Shown: positions 16,586 to 25,834, counted from the first letter of the stretch. The stretch: 64,000 nucleotides of DNA from JAJUFS01 sp964599565 (GCA_964599565.1 CAZRFE010000003.1:12614-76613); one strand, 5' to 3'. Notes: generated from the sequence alone by a model not told the origin. Program-made: numbers and translations.

Positions 16586-17587
16586 ATGAAAATGACGAAC
16601 GACAGCCGCAAGCACGCACCCGACCGGCGCTTCGTGCATAACGGTCGCGAGGTCATCGAAACCGAGGCGTCTGCAATCACCGCGCTCGCCGGCCGGCTTG
16701 ATGAAGGATTCGAGCGCGCCTGCGAGATCTGCCTTGCATGCCGCGGCCGCGTCGTGGTCGTCGGCATGGGCAAGTCGGGACACATCGGCGGCAAGATCGC
16801 CGCAACGCTCGCAAGCACCGGCACACCAGCTTTCTTCGTGCATCCCGGCGAAGCCTCGCACGGCGACCTCGGCATGATCACCGGCGAAGACGTGGTGCTG
16901 GCGATTTCGAATTCCGGCGAAACCGCGGAAATCCTGACCATCCTGCCGCTCATCAAGCGTCTCGGCGTGCCGCTGATCAGCATGACCGGCAACCCCGGAT
17001 CTTCGCTCGCGACAAATGCCGATGTGAATCTCGATGTCAGCGTTGCAAAGGAAGCGTGCCCGCTGAATCTCGCGCCGACCGCAAGCACGACGGCAACGCT
17101 CGCGATGGGCGATGCGCTGGCCGTCGCGCTGCTCGAGGCACGTGGCTTCACGGCGGAAGATTTCGCGCGCTCGCATCCTGGCGGTTCGCTCGGCCGGCGG
17201 CTGCTGTTGCACGTCGCAGACCTGATGCACACGGATGATGAAATACCGCGCGTGACGCCCGATGTCCTGCTGAGCGAAGCGCTGTTCGAGATGACGCGCA
17301 AGGGCCTCGGCATGACGGCGATCGTTGATGATGCGGGTCGCGTGCTAGGCATCTTCACCGATGGCGACCTGCGCCGCACGCTCGACCGGCGCCTCGACGT
17401 GCATGCGACACCCGTTTCGGCGGCGATGACGCCGGGCGGCAGGACGATCGGCGCACACGAGCTTGCCGCCGAAGCGCTGAAGCTGATGGACGACCACAAG
17501 ATCAATGCGTTGCTCGTCGTCGATGCGGACAAGCGCCTGATCGGTGCCCTGAACATGCACGATCTGCTGCGTGCCGGCATTGTCTGA
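16586..17587 (+). CDS. kdsD: KdsD, D-arabinose-5-phosphate isomerase
   Basis: Makes arabinose 5-phosphate from ribulose 5-phosphate for Kdo synthesis in the LPS core. 333 residues: N-terminal SIS domain (VVVVGMGKSGHIGGKIAATL, VLAISNSGETAEIL, LAPTASTTATLAMGDALAV) and two C-terminal CBS domains starting near residue 215 (LMHTDDEIPRV... and ALNMHDLLRAGIV). Eleven bases before kdsC, its pathway partner two steps later. Confidence 0.96.
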   Translation: MKMTNDSRKHAPDRRFVHNGREVIETEASAITALAGRLDEGFERACEICLACRGRVVVVGMGKSGHIGGKIAATLASTGTPAFFVHPGEASHGDLGMITGEDVVLAISNSGETAEILTILPLIKRLGVPLISMTGNPGSSLATNADVNLDVSVAKEACPLNLAPTASTTATLAMGDALAVALLEARGFTAEDFARSHPGGSLGRRLLLHVADLMHTDDEIPRVTPDVLLSEALFEMTRKGLGMTAIVDDAGRVLGIFTDGDLRRTLDRRLDVHATPVSAAMTPGGRTIGAHELAAEALKLMDDHKINALLVVDADKRLIGALNMHDLLRAGIV

Positions 17588-17598
17588 AGGAACGCACG

Positions 17599-18117
17599 AT
17601 GGAACTTCGCACGATCCACGCCATCGCCCGCCGCCTGAAGCTCGTCGTGTTCGACGTCGACGGCGTTCTCACGGACGGCTCGCTCTACTACGGCGCAGAG
17701 GGCGAAAGCATCAAGGTGTTCAATGTGCGTGACGGGCATGGCATGAAGGCCTTGCAGCGTCACGGTATTGAAGTCGCGATCATCACGGGCCGCAGTTCGA
17801 AGATGACGCACGCGCGCGCGCGTGATCTCGGCATCACGCTGCTTGTGCAGGGACGCGAAGACAAGGGCGCGGCGCTCGATGAAATGCTGGCGAAGACCGG
17901 CATTTCCGCGAACGATGTCGCCTACATGGGCGATGACGTCGTCGACATCGCCGCCATGAAAAAGGTCGCGCTCGCACTCACCGTCGAGGACGCGCATCCC
18001 GACGTGATCCCTGTCGCGCACTGGCGTTCGCGTCATCGCGGCGGCCGCGGCGCGGTGCGTGAAGCGTGCGACCTGCTGCTCGCTGCACGGGCCGGGGAAG
18101 CCGGGACTGATGCGTGA
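17599..18117 (+). CDS. kdsC: KdsC, Kdo-8-phosphate phosphatase
   Basis: 172-residue HAD-superfamily phosphatase that releases Kdo. HAD motif I is VVFDVDGVLTDGSLYYG; motif II sits in AIITGRSS; motif III/IV is YMGDDVVDIAAMKK. No cap insertion, as in the tetrameric C0 HAD class. The gene overlaps lptC by 8 bases. Confidence 0.96.
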   Translation: MELRTIHAIARRLKLVVFDVDGVLTDGSLYYGAEGESIKVFNVRDGHGMKALQRHGIEVAIITGRSSKMTHARARDLGITLLVQGREDKGAALDEMLAKTGISANDVAYMGDDVVDIAAMKKVALALTVEDAHPDVIPVAHWRSRHRGGRGAVREACDLLLAARAGEAGTDA

Positions 18118-18685
18118 GCGATTCCGTCACCTGCCCGCCGCCAGCCGCGCACTGGTCATCATGGTTCTCGCCGCTGCGGGTATCGCAAGCTGGTGGTGGC
18201 TGGGCGAGCAGCGCGCTGTCGCGCCGGCCGTGACGGAAACACCGCGCCATCCTGACAGTTACTTTCGCGATCTCGACCTGACCGGGCATGATGTGAATGG
18301 CCGGCCCGACATGCACGTGACCGCAACCTACGCCGAACATTTCGAAGACGAACCCTGGATTCACCTGCACGATCTTCGTGCACGCAGCGCAGAAGACGGC
18401 CCGGTGTGGCAGCTCACGGCAGAGCGCGGACGCATGACGGATGACGGCGTGACACTGGAAACGTGGGGCAACGTCGTGCTGGTCCGCGGCGATGCGGATG
18501 ACACACCGATGCAACTGCATACCGAGCGATTGACGGTGAACACCGAAACGGAACTGGCGGTGACGGATGCCGCCGTGCGGATCACGCATGGCACCGGCGA
18601 GATCTCCGGTCGCGGGTTGCGCGTGTCGCTCGCCGACGATCGCATGGAGATCGAATCCGACGTGGAGGCGCGCTATGGAAAGTAA
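18110..18685 (+). CDS. lptC: LptC, LPS transport bridge protein
   Basis: 191-residue bitopic inner-membrane protein that passes LPS from LptB2FG to LptA. One N-terminal helix (ALVIMVLAAAGIASWWWL) and a periplasmic beta-jellyroll recognisable in DSYFRDLDLTGHDVNGRPDM and WQLTAERGRMTDDGVTLE. It overlaps kdsC upstream and lptA downstream by 11 bases. The start MRERFRHLPAASRAL was chosen because earlier in-frame codons lie within kdsC. Confidence 0.93.
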   Translation: MRERFRHLPAASRALVIMVLAAAGIASWWWLGEQRAVAPAVTETPRHPDSYFRDLDLTGHDVNGRPDMHVTATYAEHFEDEPWIHLHDLRARSAEDGPVWQLTAERGRMTDDGVTLETWGNVVLVRGDADDTPMQLHTERLTVNTETELAVTDAAVRITHGTGEISGRGLRVSLADDRMEIESDVEARYGK

Positions 18686-19166
18686 TGCGAAGGCACTGTT
18701 CGCGCTCATGCTGTGCGCGCTGCCGGTCGCAACGCACGCAGGCGACGCGGATGCGCCGCTTACCGTTGAATCGGTGCGCGTGGAAGCTGATCGCGGCAAG
18801 GAAATTTCCGTGTTCAGCGGCGACGTGCGCCTGGACAAGGGCAGCATTCACATCGAGGCGGACGAGGCGCGCCTGCGTGCCCGCGATGGCGAAGTCCAGG
18901 AAGGCACGCTGATCGGGCAGCCGGTGACCTTTCGCCAGCAACCCGAGGACGCCGCGCCGATCACGGGCGAAGCAGGACGCATCGAATACGACGCGGTGAA
19001 TCGCGTCGTCGTGCTCACCGGCGGCGCGTGGATCCGCCAGGGCACCGACGAATTCCGCGGCGAAACGATCCGCTACGATCTCGACGCGAGCAAGGTGCTC
19101 GCCACCTCATCGGAATCCGTCGACGAGCGCGTGAAGATCATCTTCCAGCCGAAGGAAGAGAAATAG
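18675..19166 (+). CDS. lptA: LptA, periplasmic LPS transport protein
   Basis: 163-residue OstA-fold protein that forms the periplasmic beta-jellyroll bridge between LptC and LptD. Signal peptide ALFALMLCALPVATHAGD; then VESVRVEADRGKEISVFSGD, LDKGSIHIEADEARLRAR and ITGEAGRIEYDAVNRVVVLT, typical of the LptA repeat. GGAGGCG precedes the ATG, which lies inside the end of lptC. lptB follows one base after the stop. Confidence 0.94.
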   Translation: MESNAKALFALMLCALPVATHAGDADAPLTVESVRVEADRGKEISVFSGDVRLDKGSIHIEADEARLRARDGEVQEGTLIGQPVTFRQQPEDAAPITGEAGRIEYDAVNRVVVLTGGAWIRQGTDEFRGETIRYDLDASKVLATSSESVDERVKIIFQPKEEK

Positions 19167-19167
19167 C

Positions 19168-19893
19168 ATGGCCGTCCTCGAAGCGCGCGACCTCGTCAAG
19201 CGTTACCGCGATCGCACCGTCGTCAACGGCGTTTCGCTGCGCGTGGAAAGCGGCGAGATCGTCGGGCTGCTGGGACCGAACGGCGCCGGCAAGACCACAT
19301 CCTTTTACATGATCGTCGGCCTCGTTCCGCGCGACGGCGGCAGTATCCGGCTCGACGATACGGACCTGAGCCACCTCCCCGTGCACGCCCGCGCCCGTCT
19401 GGGCGTCGGCTACCTGCCGCAGGAAGCTTCCGTGTTCCGCAAGCTCAGCGTCGCGGACAACATCATGGCCATCCTCGAGACGCGCGCGGACCTTGATCGC
19501 GCCGGTCGCGAGCGGGCGCTGGAAGAACTGCTGGAAGACCTCCACATTGCGCACGTGCGCGACACCGCCGGCATCAGTCTTTCGGGCGGCGAGCGGCGAC
19601 GCGTGGAAATTGCCCGCGCGCTGGCGGCGGAGCCGCGCTTCGTGCTGCTCGATGAGCCGTTCGCGGGCGTCGATCCGATTTCCGTCATCGACATCCAGCG
19701 GATCGTCGAACACCTCAAGGCGCGGGGAATCGGGGTACTGATCACCGACCACAACGTCCGCGAGACGCTGGGCATCTGCGAGCGCGCCTATATCATCAGC
19801 CAGGGCAAGGTGATTGCTGCAGGGACAGCAGAAGAAATATTGCAAAATCAGGAAGTTAGAGACGTGTACCTGGGCAAGGATTTTAGGCTATAA
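19168..19893 (+). CDS. lptB: LptB, ATPase of the LPS exporter
   Basis: 241-residue ABC ATPase that powers LPS extraction with LptFG (not encoded here). Walker A GPNGAGKTTS, signature ISLSGGERRRVEIARAL, Walker B FVLLDEPFAGVDP, and H-loop VLITDHNVRETL are all intact. The C-terminus ends DVYLGKDFRL, the conserved LptB end. Located between lptA and rpoN as in E. coli. Confidence 0.97.
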   Translation: MAVLEARDLVKRYRDRTVVNGVSLRVESGEIVGLLGPNGAGKTTSFYMIVGLVPRDGGSIRLDDTDLSHLPVHARARLGVGYLPQEASVFRKLSVADNIMAILETRADLDRAGRERALEELLEDLHIAHVRDTAGISLSGGERRRVEIARALAAEPRFVLLDEPFAGVDPISVIDIQRIVEHLKARGIGVLITDHNVRETLGICERAYIISQGKVIAAGTAEEILQNQEVRDVYLGKDFRL

Positions 19894-19975
19894 CTACAGG
19901 CAGAGCATTACGCAAACGTGCTGCGCAAGGCGGCCGTCGGGACTGCCCTCCGGGGCCGGAGCACCAGAACCTTTC

Positions 19976-21394
19976 ATGAAACCATCGCTTCAGCTGCGTC
20001 TCGGACAGCAGCTCGCCATGACGCCGCAGCTGCGGCAGGCGATCAAACTGCTGCAATTGTCGATGCAGGAGCTGCAACAGGAAGTCCAGCAGGTTCTCGA
20101 ATCCAACGTCATGCTGCTGCCCGACGACGGCAGCGGCGATTCCGCGGAAACCTCCACCACCGAAGAATCCACTGCCACCGATCAGGACGCGGGGGAAAAC
20201 GACTTCGAGCTTGACCACGACGGTCTCGCCGAGGACTGGCCGGAATCACCCGCGGCCGACACCTGGCAGGACCCCGGCTTCGATCCCCTCGACAACATGG
20301 CCGCCGGCGAAGGCGGCCTGCGAGAGCACGTCCTCTGGCAGATTCGCCTCAGCCGCTTCGATGCCGAGGAACTCGCTGTTGCCGAGGCCATCGCCGACGG
20401 TCTCGATGATGACGGCTATCTCACGGAATCCCTCGACGACATCTGCGCGGCACTTGGCGCCGATACAGAAACCGGCGAACGCGTCCTGCATCGCATCCAG
20501 GCGATGGATCCGCCGGGCGTCGGCGCGCGCGATCTCGTCGAATGCCTGTCCGTGCAATTGCGATTGCTGCCACCATCGCAGGAGCGCGAACTGGCGCTTG
20601 AACTCGTGCAGCACGGGCTTGAATTGCTCGCGCGCGCAGATGCCGCGCGCCTGTCCGAACAGTTTTCGCGACCTGCCGCACAGGTGCGTGCAGCGCTTGA
20701 TCTGATCCGCGGGCTCAACCCCAAGCCCGGCAGCGCCGTTCCCGGCGAGAAGACGGAGTACGTCGTGCCGGACGCGCTCCTCGTGAAGCGTGAAGGCCGC
20801 TGGAAGGTCGAACTCAATTCCGCGGTAACGCCGCGGCTGAAGCTGAACGAGGAATATGCACGCCTGCTGCGGCAGGCGGACTCCCGCAGTCCGCAGATGC
20901 AGGCGCAGCTCCAGGAAGCGCGCTGGCTGATCCGCAGCCTGTCCGTCAGAAACGATACGCTGACGCGCGTCGCACAGGCGATCGTGAACCGCCAGCACGC
21001 CTTCTTCGACGAAGGCGAAACGGCGATGTCGCCGCTGGTGCTGCGCGACATCGCGGACGAAGTCGAACTGCACGAATCCACGGTATCGCGTGTAACCGCG
21101 AACAAATACCTGCACACGCATCGCGGCACCCTGCCGCTCAAGTATTTCTTTTCCAGCCAGATTCCCGCGCGTGACGGCGGCCGTTCGTCCGTTGCCGTGC
21201 GCGCGCTGATCCGCAGGCTGATAGACCGGGAAAACCCTCAGCGGCCCTTGAGTGACCAGAAGATCGCCGCCATTCTCGTTGATGAGGGCATCCGGGTCGC
21301 CCGGCGTACGGTGACCAAGTACCGGGAATCCATGCGAATCCCGGCTTCATATGACCGCAAGGGCGACGGCAATCGCCGCCCGATATCCACCTGA
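19976..21394 (+). CDS. rpoN: RpoN, sigma-54 factor
   Basis: 472-residue alternative sigma factor for -24/-12 promoters, dependent on bacterial enhancer-binding proteins. Region I is Gln-rich (LRLGQQLAMTPQLRQAIKLL), region II acidic (residues about 45-100), and the RpoN box ARRTVTKYRE sits at residues 442-451. The HTH region includes LHESTVSRVTANKYLHTHRG. Start set at MKPSLQLRLGQQLA, 82 bases after lptB. hpf follows 18 bases downstream. Confidence 0.97.
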   Translation: MKPSLQLRLGQQLAMTPQLRQAIKLLQLSMQELQQEVQQVLESNVMLLPDDGSGDSAETSTTEESTATDQDAGENDFELDHDGLAEDWPESPAADTWQDPGFDPLDNMAAGEGGLREHVLWQIRLSRFDAEELAVAEAIADGLDDDGYLTESLDDICAALGADTETGERVLHRIQAMDPPGVGARDLVECLSVQLRLLPPSQERELALELVQHGLELLARADAARLSEQFSRPAAQVRAALDLIRGLNPKPGSAVPGEKTEYVVPDALLVKREGRWKVELNSAVTPRLKLNEEYARLLRQADSRSPQMQAQLQEARWLIRSLSVRNDTLTRVAQAIVNRQHAFFDEGETAMSPLVLRDIADEVELHESTVSRVTANKYLHTHRGTLPLKYFFSSQIPARDGGRSSVAVRALIRRLIDRENPQRPLSDQKIAAILVDEGIRVARRTVTKYRESMRIPASYDRKGDGNRRPIST

Positions 21395-21412
21395 ACGGTA
21401 AGGAGCGGAAAC

Positions 21413-21733
21413 ATGCAATTGAACCTGACAGGCCATCACGTGGAACTCACTCCCGCGCTGCGGGATTACGTTGATTCGAAGTTCGAGCGGCTTGAGCGCC
21501 ACTTCGACAATGTCTTCGATGTGCACGTCGTGCTCAACGTGGAGAAATTGCGCCACACCGCCGAGGCGACCGTGCACGTGAACGGCGACAACCTGTTTGC
21601 CGACGCCGTGGACGAAGACATGTACGCCGCGATCGACGGCCTGATCGACAAGCTTGACCGGCAGGTGAAGAAGCACAAGGAGAAACTCCAGGACCATCAC
21701 CAGCGCGACGCGCAGAAGGTACAGGCCGTCTGA
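21413..21733 (+). CDS. hpf: HPF, short ribosome hibernation-promoting factor
   Basis: 106-residue protein that binds the 30S decoding region and promotes 100S ribosome dimers in stationary phase. Seen: QLNLTGHHVELTPALRDYVD at the start, EATVHVNGDNLFADAVDEDM in the middle, and a basic Lys/Gln tail (KLDRQVKKHKEKLQDHHQ). Short form without the long-HPF C-terminal dimerisation domain. GGAGCGG precedes the ATG. A terminator follows, so the rpoN operon ends here. Confidence 0.94.
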   Translation: MQLNLTGHHVELTPALRDYVDSKFERLERHFDNVFDVHVVLNVEKLRHTAEATVHVNGDNLFADAVDEDMYAAIDGLIDKLDRQVKKHKEKLQDHHQRDAQKVQAV

Positions 21734-21757
21734 AACGGCGCCACAAACGAAGGAGCG

Positions 21758-21785
21758 ACGGCCGCAGCGATGCGGCCGTTTTTTT
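21758..21785 (+). terminator. Rho-independent terminator after hpf
   Basis: ACGGCCGC, loop AGCGAT, GCGGCCGT followed by six further T residues. It separates hpf from rapZ. Confidence 0.93.
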
Positions 21786-21870
21786 GCCCGCTGCCCACAT
21801 CTTCTGACGGACGAAATATCCTGCATGCGGCTGCTAGAATGTCGGCCAACTCCGGGAGCGGTGCCTTCGC

Positions 21871-22788
21871 ATGCAGATCATCTTTCTCAGCGGCCTGTCG
21901 GGTTCCGGCAAGACAGTCGCGCTGCACATGCTTGAAGACCTTGGCTACACCAGCCTCGACAACTTTCCCATCCGCCTCCTGCGCGACTACGTCGACCAGG
22001 AAGTCAACCGCGACCCATCGAATCGCCGGCGCATCGCCATCGGCATCGATGCGCGCGCCGGCGAGAGGGATCTCGAAATCCTGCCGCTTGTAGTGAGCGA
22101 CCTGCGTGGAGCGGGCATCCGCTGCCAGGTCATATTTCTCACATCCGACGACGACACGCTGATCCGCCGCTACAGCGAAACGCGCCGGCGCCACCCGCTC
22201 GCACAGGCCGAAGGCAGTCTTGCCGAAGCGATTCGCGACGAACGCCGGGTCCTGTCGATCGTGGCGGAGCACGCGGACCTGCAGATCGACACCACGCATC
22301 TGAACGTGCACGACCTGCGCGAAATCATTCGCCAGCGGCTCAAGCTGGACGGCGACGGCGAGCTGTCGCTGCTGTTCATGTCGTTCGGATACAAGAACGG
22401 TGTCCCGCGCGATGCGGACTTCGTGTTCGACCTGCGCTGCCTGCCGAATCCGCACTGGGAAAATGCGCTGCGGCCGCTCACCGGACGCGATGCGCCCGTT
22501 GTCGATTATCTTCACGAGCGCGACAGCGTGAAGACCATGCGCAACGATCTCATTGCGTTTCTCGACCGGTGGATCGAATGCTTCAAGGGCGCGGATCGCA
22601 GTTACCTGACCATCGCGCTCGGCTGCACAGGCGGACGGCATCGTTCCGTGTACATGGCCGAACAGCTCGCCGCGCATTTCAGCCGGAAAAACCCGAAGGT
22701 ACTCGTGCGTCACAGTTCGCTGTCCGAAGTCATCGACGCGCGCCAGTTGCATCTCGCGCTTCAGTACAGCGGCGACAAGCCTCAATAG
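21871..22788 (+). CDS. rapZ: RapZ, nucleotide-binding RNase adaptor
   Basis: 305-residue protein that in enteric bacteria binds GlmZ sRNA and guides RNase E, thereby sensing glucosamine-6-phosphate. Walker A GLSGSGKT at residues 8-15, then DLGYTSLDNFPIRLL; the C-terminal domain has FMSFGYKNGVPRDADFVFDL and LGCTGGRHRSVYMAEQLA, both hallmark segments. In E. coli ptsN lies between hpf and rapZ; here ptsN, npr and hprK are all absent from this interval. Confidence 0.94.
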   Translation: MQIIFLSGLSGSGKTVALHMLEDLGYTSLDNFPIRLLRDYVDQEVNRDPSNRRRIAIGIDARAGERDLEILPLVVSDLRGAGIRCQVIFLTSDDDTLIRRYSETRRRHPLAQAEGSLAEAIRDERRVLSIVAEHADLQIDTTHLNVHDLREIIRQRLKLDGDGELSLLFMSFGYKNGVPRDADFVFDLRCLPNPHWENALRPLTGRDAPVVDYLHERDSVKTMRNDLIAFLDRWIECFKGADRSYLTIALGCTGGRHRSVYMAEQLAAHFSRKNPKVLVRHSSLSEVIDARQLHLALQYSGDKPQ

Positions 22789-22888
22789 ACGCTCCCGTAT
22801 CCGCCCGGTACACTGCCCCGCAGTTCCCGGCACCGCGACGATGCTCCCACCCGTCGCCATCGCGCCGGCCTCACACTGCGGCGAAACC

Positions 22889-24256
22889 ATGACCGAAACC
22901 CCGAGCACAAGCGGCAGCAGCGCGGCGGCGAGCCGCCTGGAAAGCATCCGCGATGCGCTCGACAGCGGCACGTTGCGCAGCGTGCGCCGCATGATGCACT
23001 CGCTGCATCCCGCCGAAATCGCTCACCTTCTCGAATCCCTGCGACCGGCCGAACGCGAAGTCGTATGGGAACTCGTCGACGCCGAAGACGACGGCGAAGT
23101 ACTGCTGCACGTCAACGACGAAGTTCGCGTCGGACTCATCCGCGGCATGGATGCGCAGGAACTGCTCGCCGCAACGGAAGGCCTGGACATCGACGATCTC
23201 GCGGACCTTTTCGCGGACCTGCCCGAAACCGTGACGCAACAGCTGTTGCGCTCGATGGACGAGCAGAATCGCCAGCGGCTCGCGGGCGTACTCGCCTACG
23301 CGGAGGACAGCGCGGGCGGACTGATGAACATCGACACCGTCACGGTGCGTCCCGACGTGTCGCTCGATGTCGTGATCCGTTACCTGCGCATGCGCGAAGA
23401 CCTGCCCGAGGACACGGACCGCCTCGTCGTCGTCAACCGCTATGGACGGCTGCTCGGCACCCTCACGCTGACGCGCCTGCTCTCCAGCGATCCGTCGAAG
23501 ACCGTCGCCGAAGTGATGGACACCGAGGTCAAGGGCATCCCTGCCGAGACGTCGGCGCGCGACGTCGCAAAACTTTTCGAGGACCGCGACCTCATGTCCG
23601 CGCCGGTTGTCGACAACGAAGGCGTGCTGCTGGGGCGCATCACCATCGATGACGTCGTCGACGTCATCCGCGACCAGGCCGATCACTCGCTGATGACCAT
23701 GGCAGGTCTCGACGAGGACGAGGACATGTTCGCGCCCGTGCTCTCCAGCGCGCGGCGCCGCGCGCTGTGGCTCGGCATCAACCTCGCCACCGCGACACTG
23801 GCGGCATCGGTCGTCGGACTGTTCGAAGCGACGCTTGATCAGATCGTTGCACTGGCCGTGCTCATGCCGATCGTGGCGAGCATGGGCGGCATTGCGGGCA
23901 GCCAGGTGCTGACCATCATCATCCGCGGGCTCGCGCTCGGCCAGCTGGAACGCAGCAACGTACGCTGGTTCATCGGCAAGCAGCTCGCCGTTGTCGGATT
24001 GAACGCCCTGCTGCTGTCAGTCGTAGTCGGCGCGGTTGCGCTGGCCTGGTTCAGGAACACATCGATCGGACTCATCATCGGCGCGGCACTGCTGATCAAC
24101 CTGCTGATCGCCACCATCGCCGGCTGCACGGTGCCGCTCGTGCTGCGCCGGCTCGGCATCGATCCCGCGCTCGCCGGCCCCGTGGTGGTCACGACCTTCA
24201 CCGACGTGATGGGCTTTCTCGTCTTTCTCGGGCTCGGAACGCTCTATCTCCTCTAG
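22889..24256 (+). CDS. mgtE: MgtE-type magnesium channel/transporter
   Basis: 455-residue Mg2+-gated channel. Cytoplasmic N domain of Leu-rich helices (residues about 20-130: LHPAEIAHLLESLRPAERE, LADLFADLPETV), two CBS domains (about 135-255), a connecting helix and five C-terminal membrane helices. The pore signature is MGGIAGSQVLTIIIRGLALG. Mg-sensing acidic residues are plentiful in the N and CBS domains. Start at MTETPSTSGSS; an ATG 16 codons earlier is possible. No Mg-responsive leader is evident in the 100 bases upstream. Confidence 0.92.
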   Translation: MTETPSTSGSSAAASRLESIRDALDSGTLRSVRRMMHSLHPAEIAHLLESLRPAEREVVWELVDAEDDGEVLLHVNDEVRVGLIRGMDAQELLAATEGLDIDDLADLFADLPETVTQQLLRSMDEQNRQRLAGVLAYAEDSAGGLMNIDTVTVRPDVSLDVVIRYLRMREDLPEDTDRLVVVNRYGRLLGTLTLTRLLSSDPSKTVAEVMDTEVKGIPAETSARDVAKLFEDRDLMSAPVVDNEGVLLGRITIDDVVDVIRDQADHSLMTMAGLDEDEDMFAPVLSSARRRALWLGINLATATLAASVVGLFEATLDQIVALAVLMPIVASMGGIAGSQVLTIIIRGLALGQLERSNVRWFIGKQLAVVGLNALLLSVVVGAVALAWFRNTSIGLIIGAALLINLLIATIAGCTVPLVLRRLGIDPALAGPVVVTTFTDVMGFLVFLGLGTLYLL

Positions 24257-24265
24257 CCCGGTCCG

Positions 24266-24281
24266 TGTGACAGGCATCACA
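24266..24281. promoter_or_regulatory. CRP/Vfr-type binding palindrome
   Basis: TGTGA-CAGGCA-TCACA, a perfect match to the TGTGA-N6-TCACA consensus of cAMP receptor protein, 109 bases upstream of the ParA-like gene and just after the mgtE stop. This spacing would suit an activator site if the promoter lies near the TATGCT at 24353-24358. No promoter was proved. Confidence 0.65.
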
Positions 24282-24390
24282 TCCTGACCCAGTATTCGTG
24301 TTACCTGGCTCCAACGTTATGCCGAAAAGCTGCCGTAAGTCCTCGGGTAGGCTATGCTTTTCGTCCGTTCGGCCCATTTCCGGACCCACC

Positions 24391-25107
24391 ATGAAAAAAA
24401 TCGTCGTACTGAACACCAAGGGCGGGTGCGGCAAAAGCACCATCGCGACAAATCTTGCCGCCTATCACGCCCTCTCGGGATTCGCGACCACGCTGATGGA
24501 TTACGATCCGCAGGGGTCAAGCATGCGCTGGCTGACGAAGCGCGACGAAACGCGGCCGCGTGTGAACGGCGTCTCGGCCATCGACCGCAGCACGCGAACC
24601 ACGCGCAGCTGGCAGCTTCGCGTGCCGCTGCAGACCGAATGCCTGATCGTCGACACGCCGGCAGGACTTGAGCCGCAGCGGCTGACCGAGATCACGCGCA
24701 ACGCGCATGCCGTCATCGTGCCCGTGCTGCCGTCCGATATCGACATCCACGCCGCGTCGCGCTGCATTGCGGATCTTCTGCTCGTGGCACGCATCGACCG
24801 GCGCGAGGAGCGCATCGCCGTCGTCGCAAACCGCGCGAAAAAGAACACCCGGGTCTATCGCGCATTGACACGATTCCTGCACAGCCTCGACATTCCCTTC
24901 GTCGCAAGCTTTCGCGACACGCAGAACTACATCAACTGCTCGGACCAGGGCATCGGCATCCACGAGATTCCGGACAATCGCGCAATTCGCGACCGCCGCG
25001 ACTGGCAACCGCTGGTGGACTGGGTTGCATCACGCAGACCGGTCGCCGTGCAGCTGGTGTCAGGGATATCCGGCACCCCCGGCGCGGATGAATCCGCAAC
25101 GGGCTGA
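24391..25107 (+). CDS. Orphan ParA/MinD-family ATPase
   Basis: 238-residue deviant Walker A ATPase. KKIVVLNTKGGCGKSTIATN carries the signature KGGxGKS; DYDPQGSSMRWL is the A' motif; LIVDTPAGLEPQRLTEI is Walker B-like. No ParB gene or parS-like repeats are seen nearby, so it is probably an orphan used for positioning a protein cargo and not for chromosome partition. Start at MKKIVVLN after a possible AC-rich leader. The C-terminus (about 20 residues, Gly/Ser/Ala-rich) looks disordered. A CRP-type site lies upstream. Confidence 0.8.
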   Translation: MKKIVVLNTKGGCGKSTIATNLAAYHALSGFATTLMDYDPQGSSMRWLTKRDETRPRVNGVSAIDRSTRTTRSWQLRVPLQTECLIVDTPAGLEPQRLTEITRNAHAVIVPVLPSDIDIHAASRCIADLLLVARIDRREERIAVVANRAKKNTRVYRALTRFLHSLDIPFVASFRDTQNYINCSDQGIGIHEIPDNRAIRDRRDWQPLVDWVASRRPVAVQLVSGISGTPGADESATG

Positions 25108-25127
25108 ATGCCACCAGGAGAATCACC

Positions 25128-25679
25128 ATGAACAGGCTCCACGCGTCGTTCCTTTTCCTGTCCGCAGTGCTGTTTGCCGCGCCGGTTCATGCCGATGCAC
25201 CGAGCACCGGCGATGCAGCGCCGGCCTTCCGCCTGCAGGATCAGAACGGCGAGTGGCAGTCGCTGGAGAAATACCAGGGGCAATGGGTGGTCCTTTACTT
25301 CTATCCCAAGGACGACACGCCGGGCTGCACGACGGAAGCCTGCAGCTTCCGCGACGATATCTACCGTTACAAGGCAAAAGGCGCGGCGGTGCTCGGCATC
25401 AGCCTTGATGACGTGGAATCGCACAAGGAGTTCGCGGAGAAATACGAGCTGCCGTTTCCGCTGCTTGCCGACGTCACACACGGAACGGCAAAGGAATACG
25501 GCGTGCTGACGACGCTCGGCCCGATGAAGTTCGCGAAACGCGAAACGTTCCTCATCGATCCTGAGGGCCGCATTGCAAGGCATTATGCGGACGTCGATCC
25601 CGAAGGACATGCAAAGCGCGTGCTCGACGATCTCGAGTCGCTGATGCAGCCGCCGGCGACGAAACCCGCGGAAGGTTGA
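25128..25679 (+). CDS. Exported PrxQ/Bcp-type peroxiredoxin
   Basis: 183-residue thiol peroxidase of the AhpC/TSA superfamily, PrxQ subgroup. Peroxidatic and resolving cysteines are C67 and C72 in KDDTPGCTTEACSFRD, the Cys-x4-Cys arrangement of PrxQ. Unlike cytosolic Bcp it begins with a signal peptide (FLFLSAVLFAAPVHAD), so it should act in the periplasm on peroxides, needing a periplasmic thiol reductant. AGGAG precedes the ATG. It follows the ParA-like gene by 20 bases. Confidence 0.9.
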   Translation: MNRLHASFLFLSAVLFAAPVHADAPSTGDAAPAFRLQDQNGEWQSLEKYQGQWVVLYFYPKDDTPGCTTEACSFRDDIYRYKAKGAAVLGISLDDVESHKEFAEKYELPFPLLADVTHGTAKEYGVLTTLGPMKFAKRETFLIDPEGRIARHYADVDPEGHAKRVLDDLESLMQPPATKPAEG

Positions 25680-25834
25680 CCGATGGGCGAGCGGTTCGCC
25701 GTTCATCCACCCGATCCGCACAACCGTCCGCCGTCACAGAACGCGTCCCTCCTCCCACCGGTGACAATGCAATCCGCTTCTGTCACGATGCGCGCCGCAC
25801 GTCATCTGTTCCAGGTGTCTCCCGGCGGTATTTC

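Noticed and set aside
15518..17230. A 570-codon minus-strand frame across yrbG and kdsD
   Set aside because: Antisense to two conserved genes, with Arg/Glu/Gln-rich low-information sequence.
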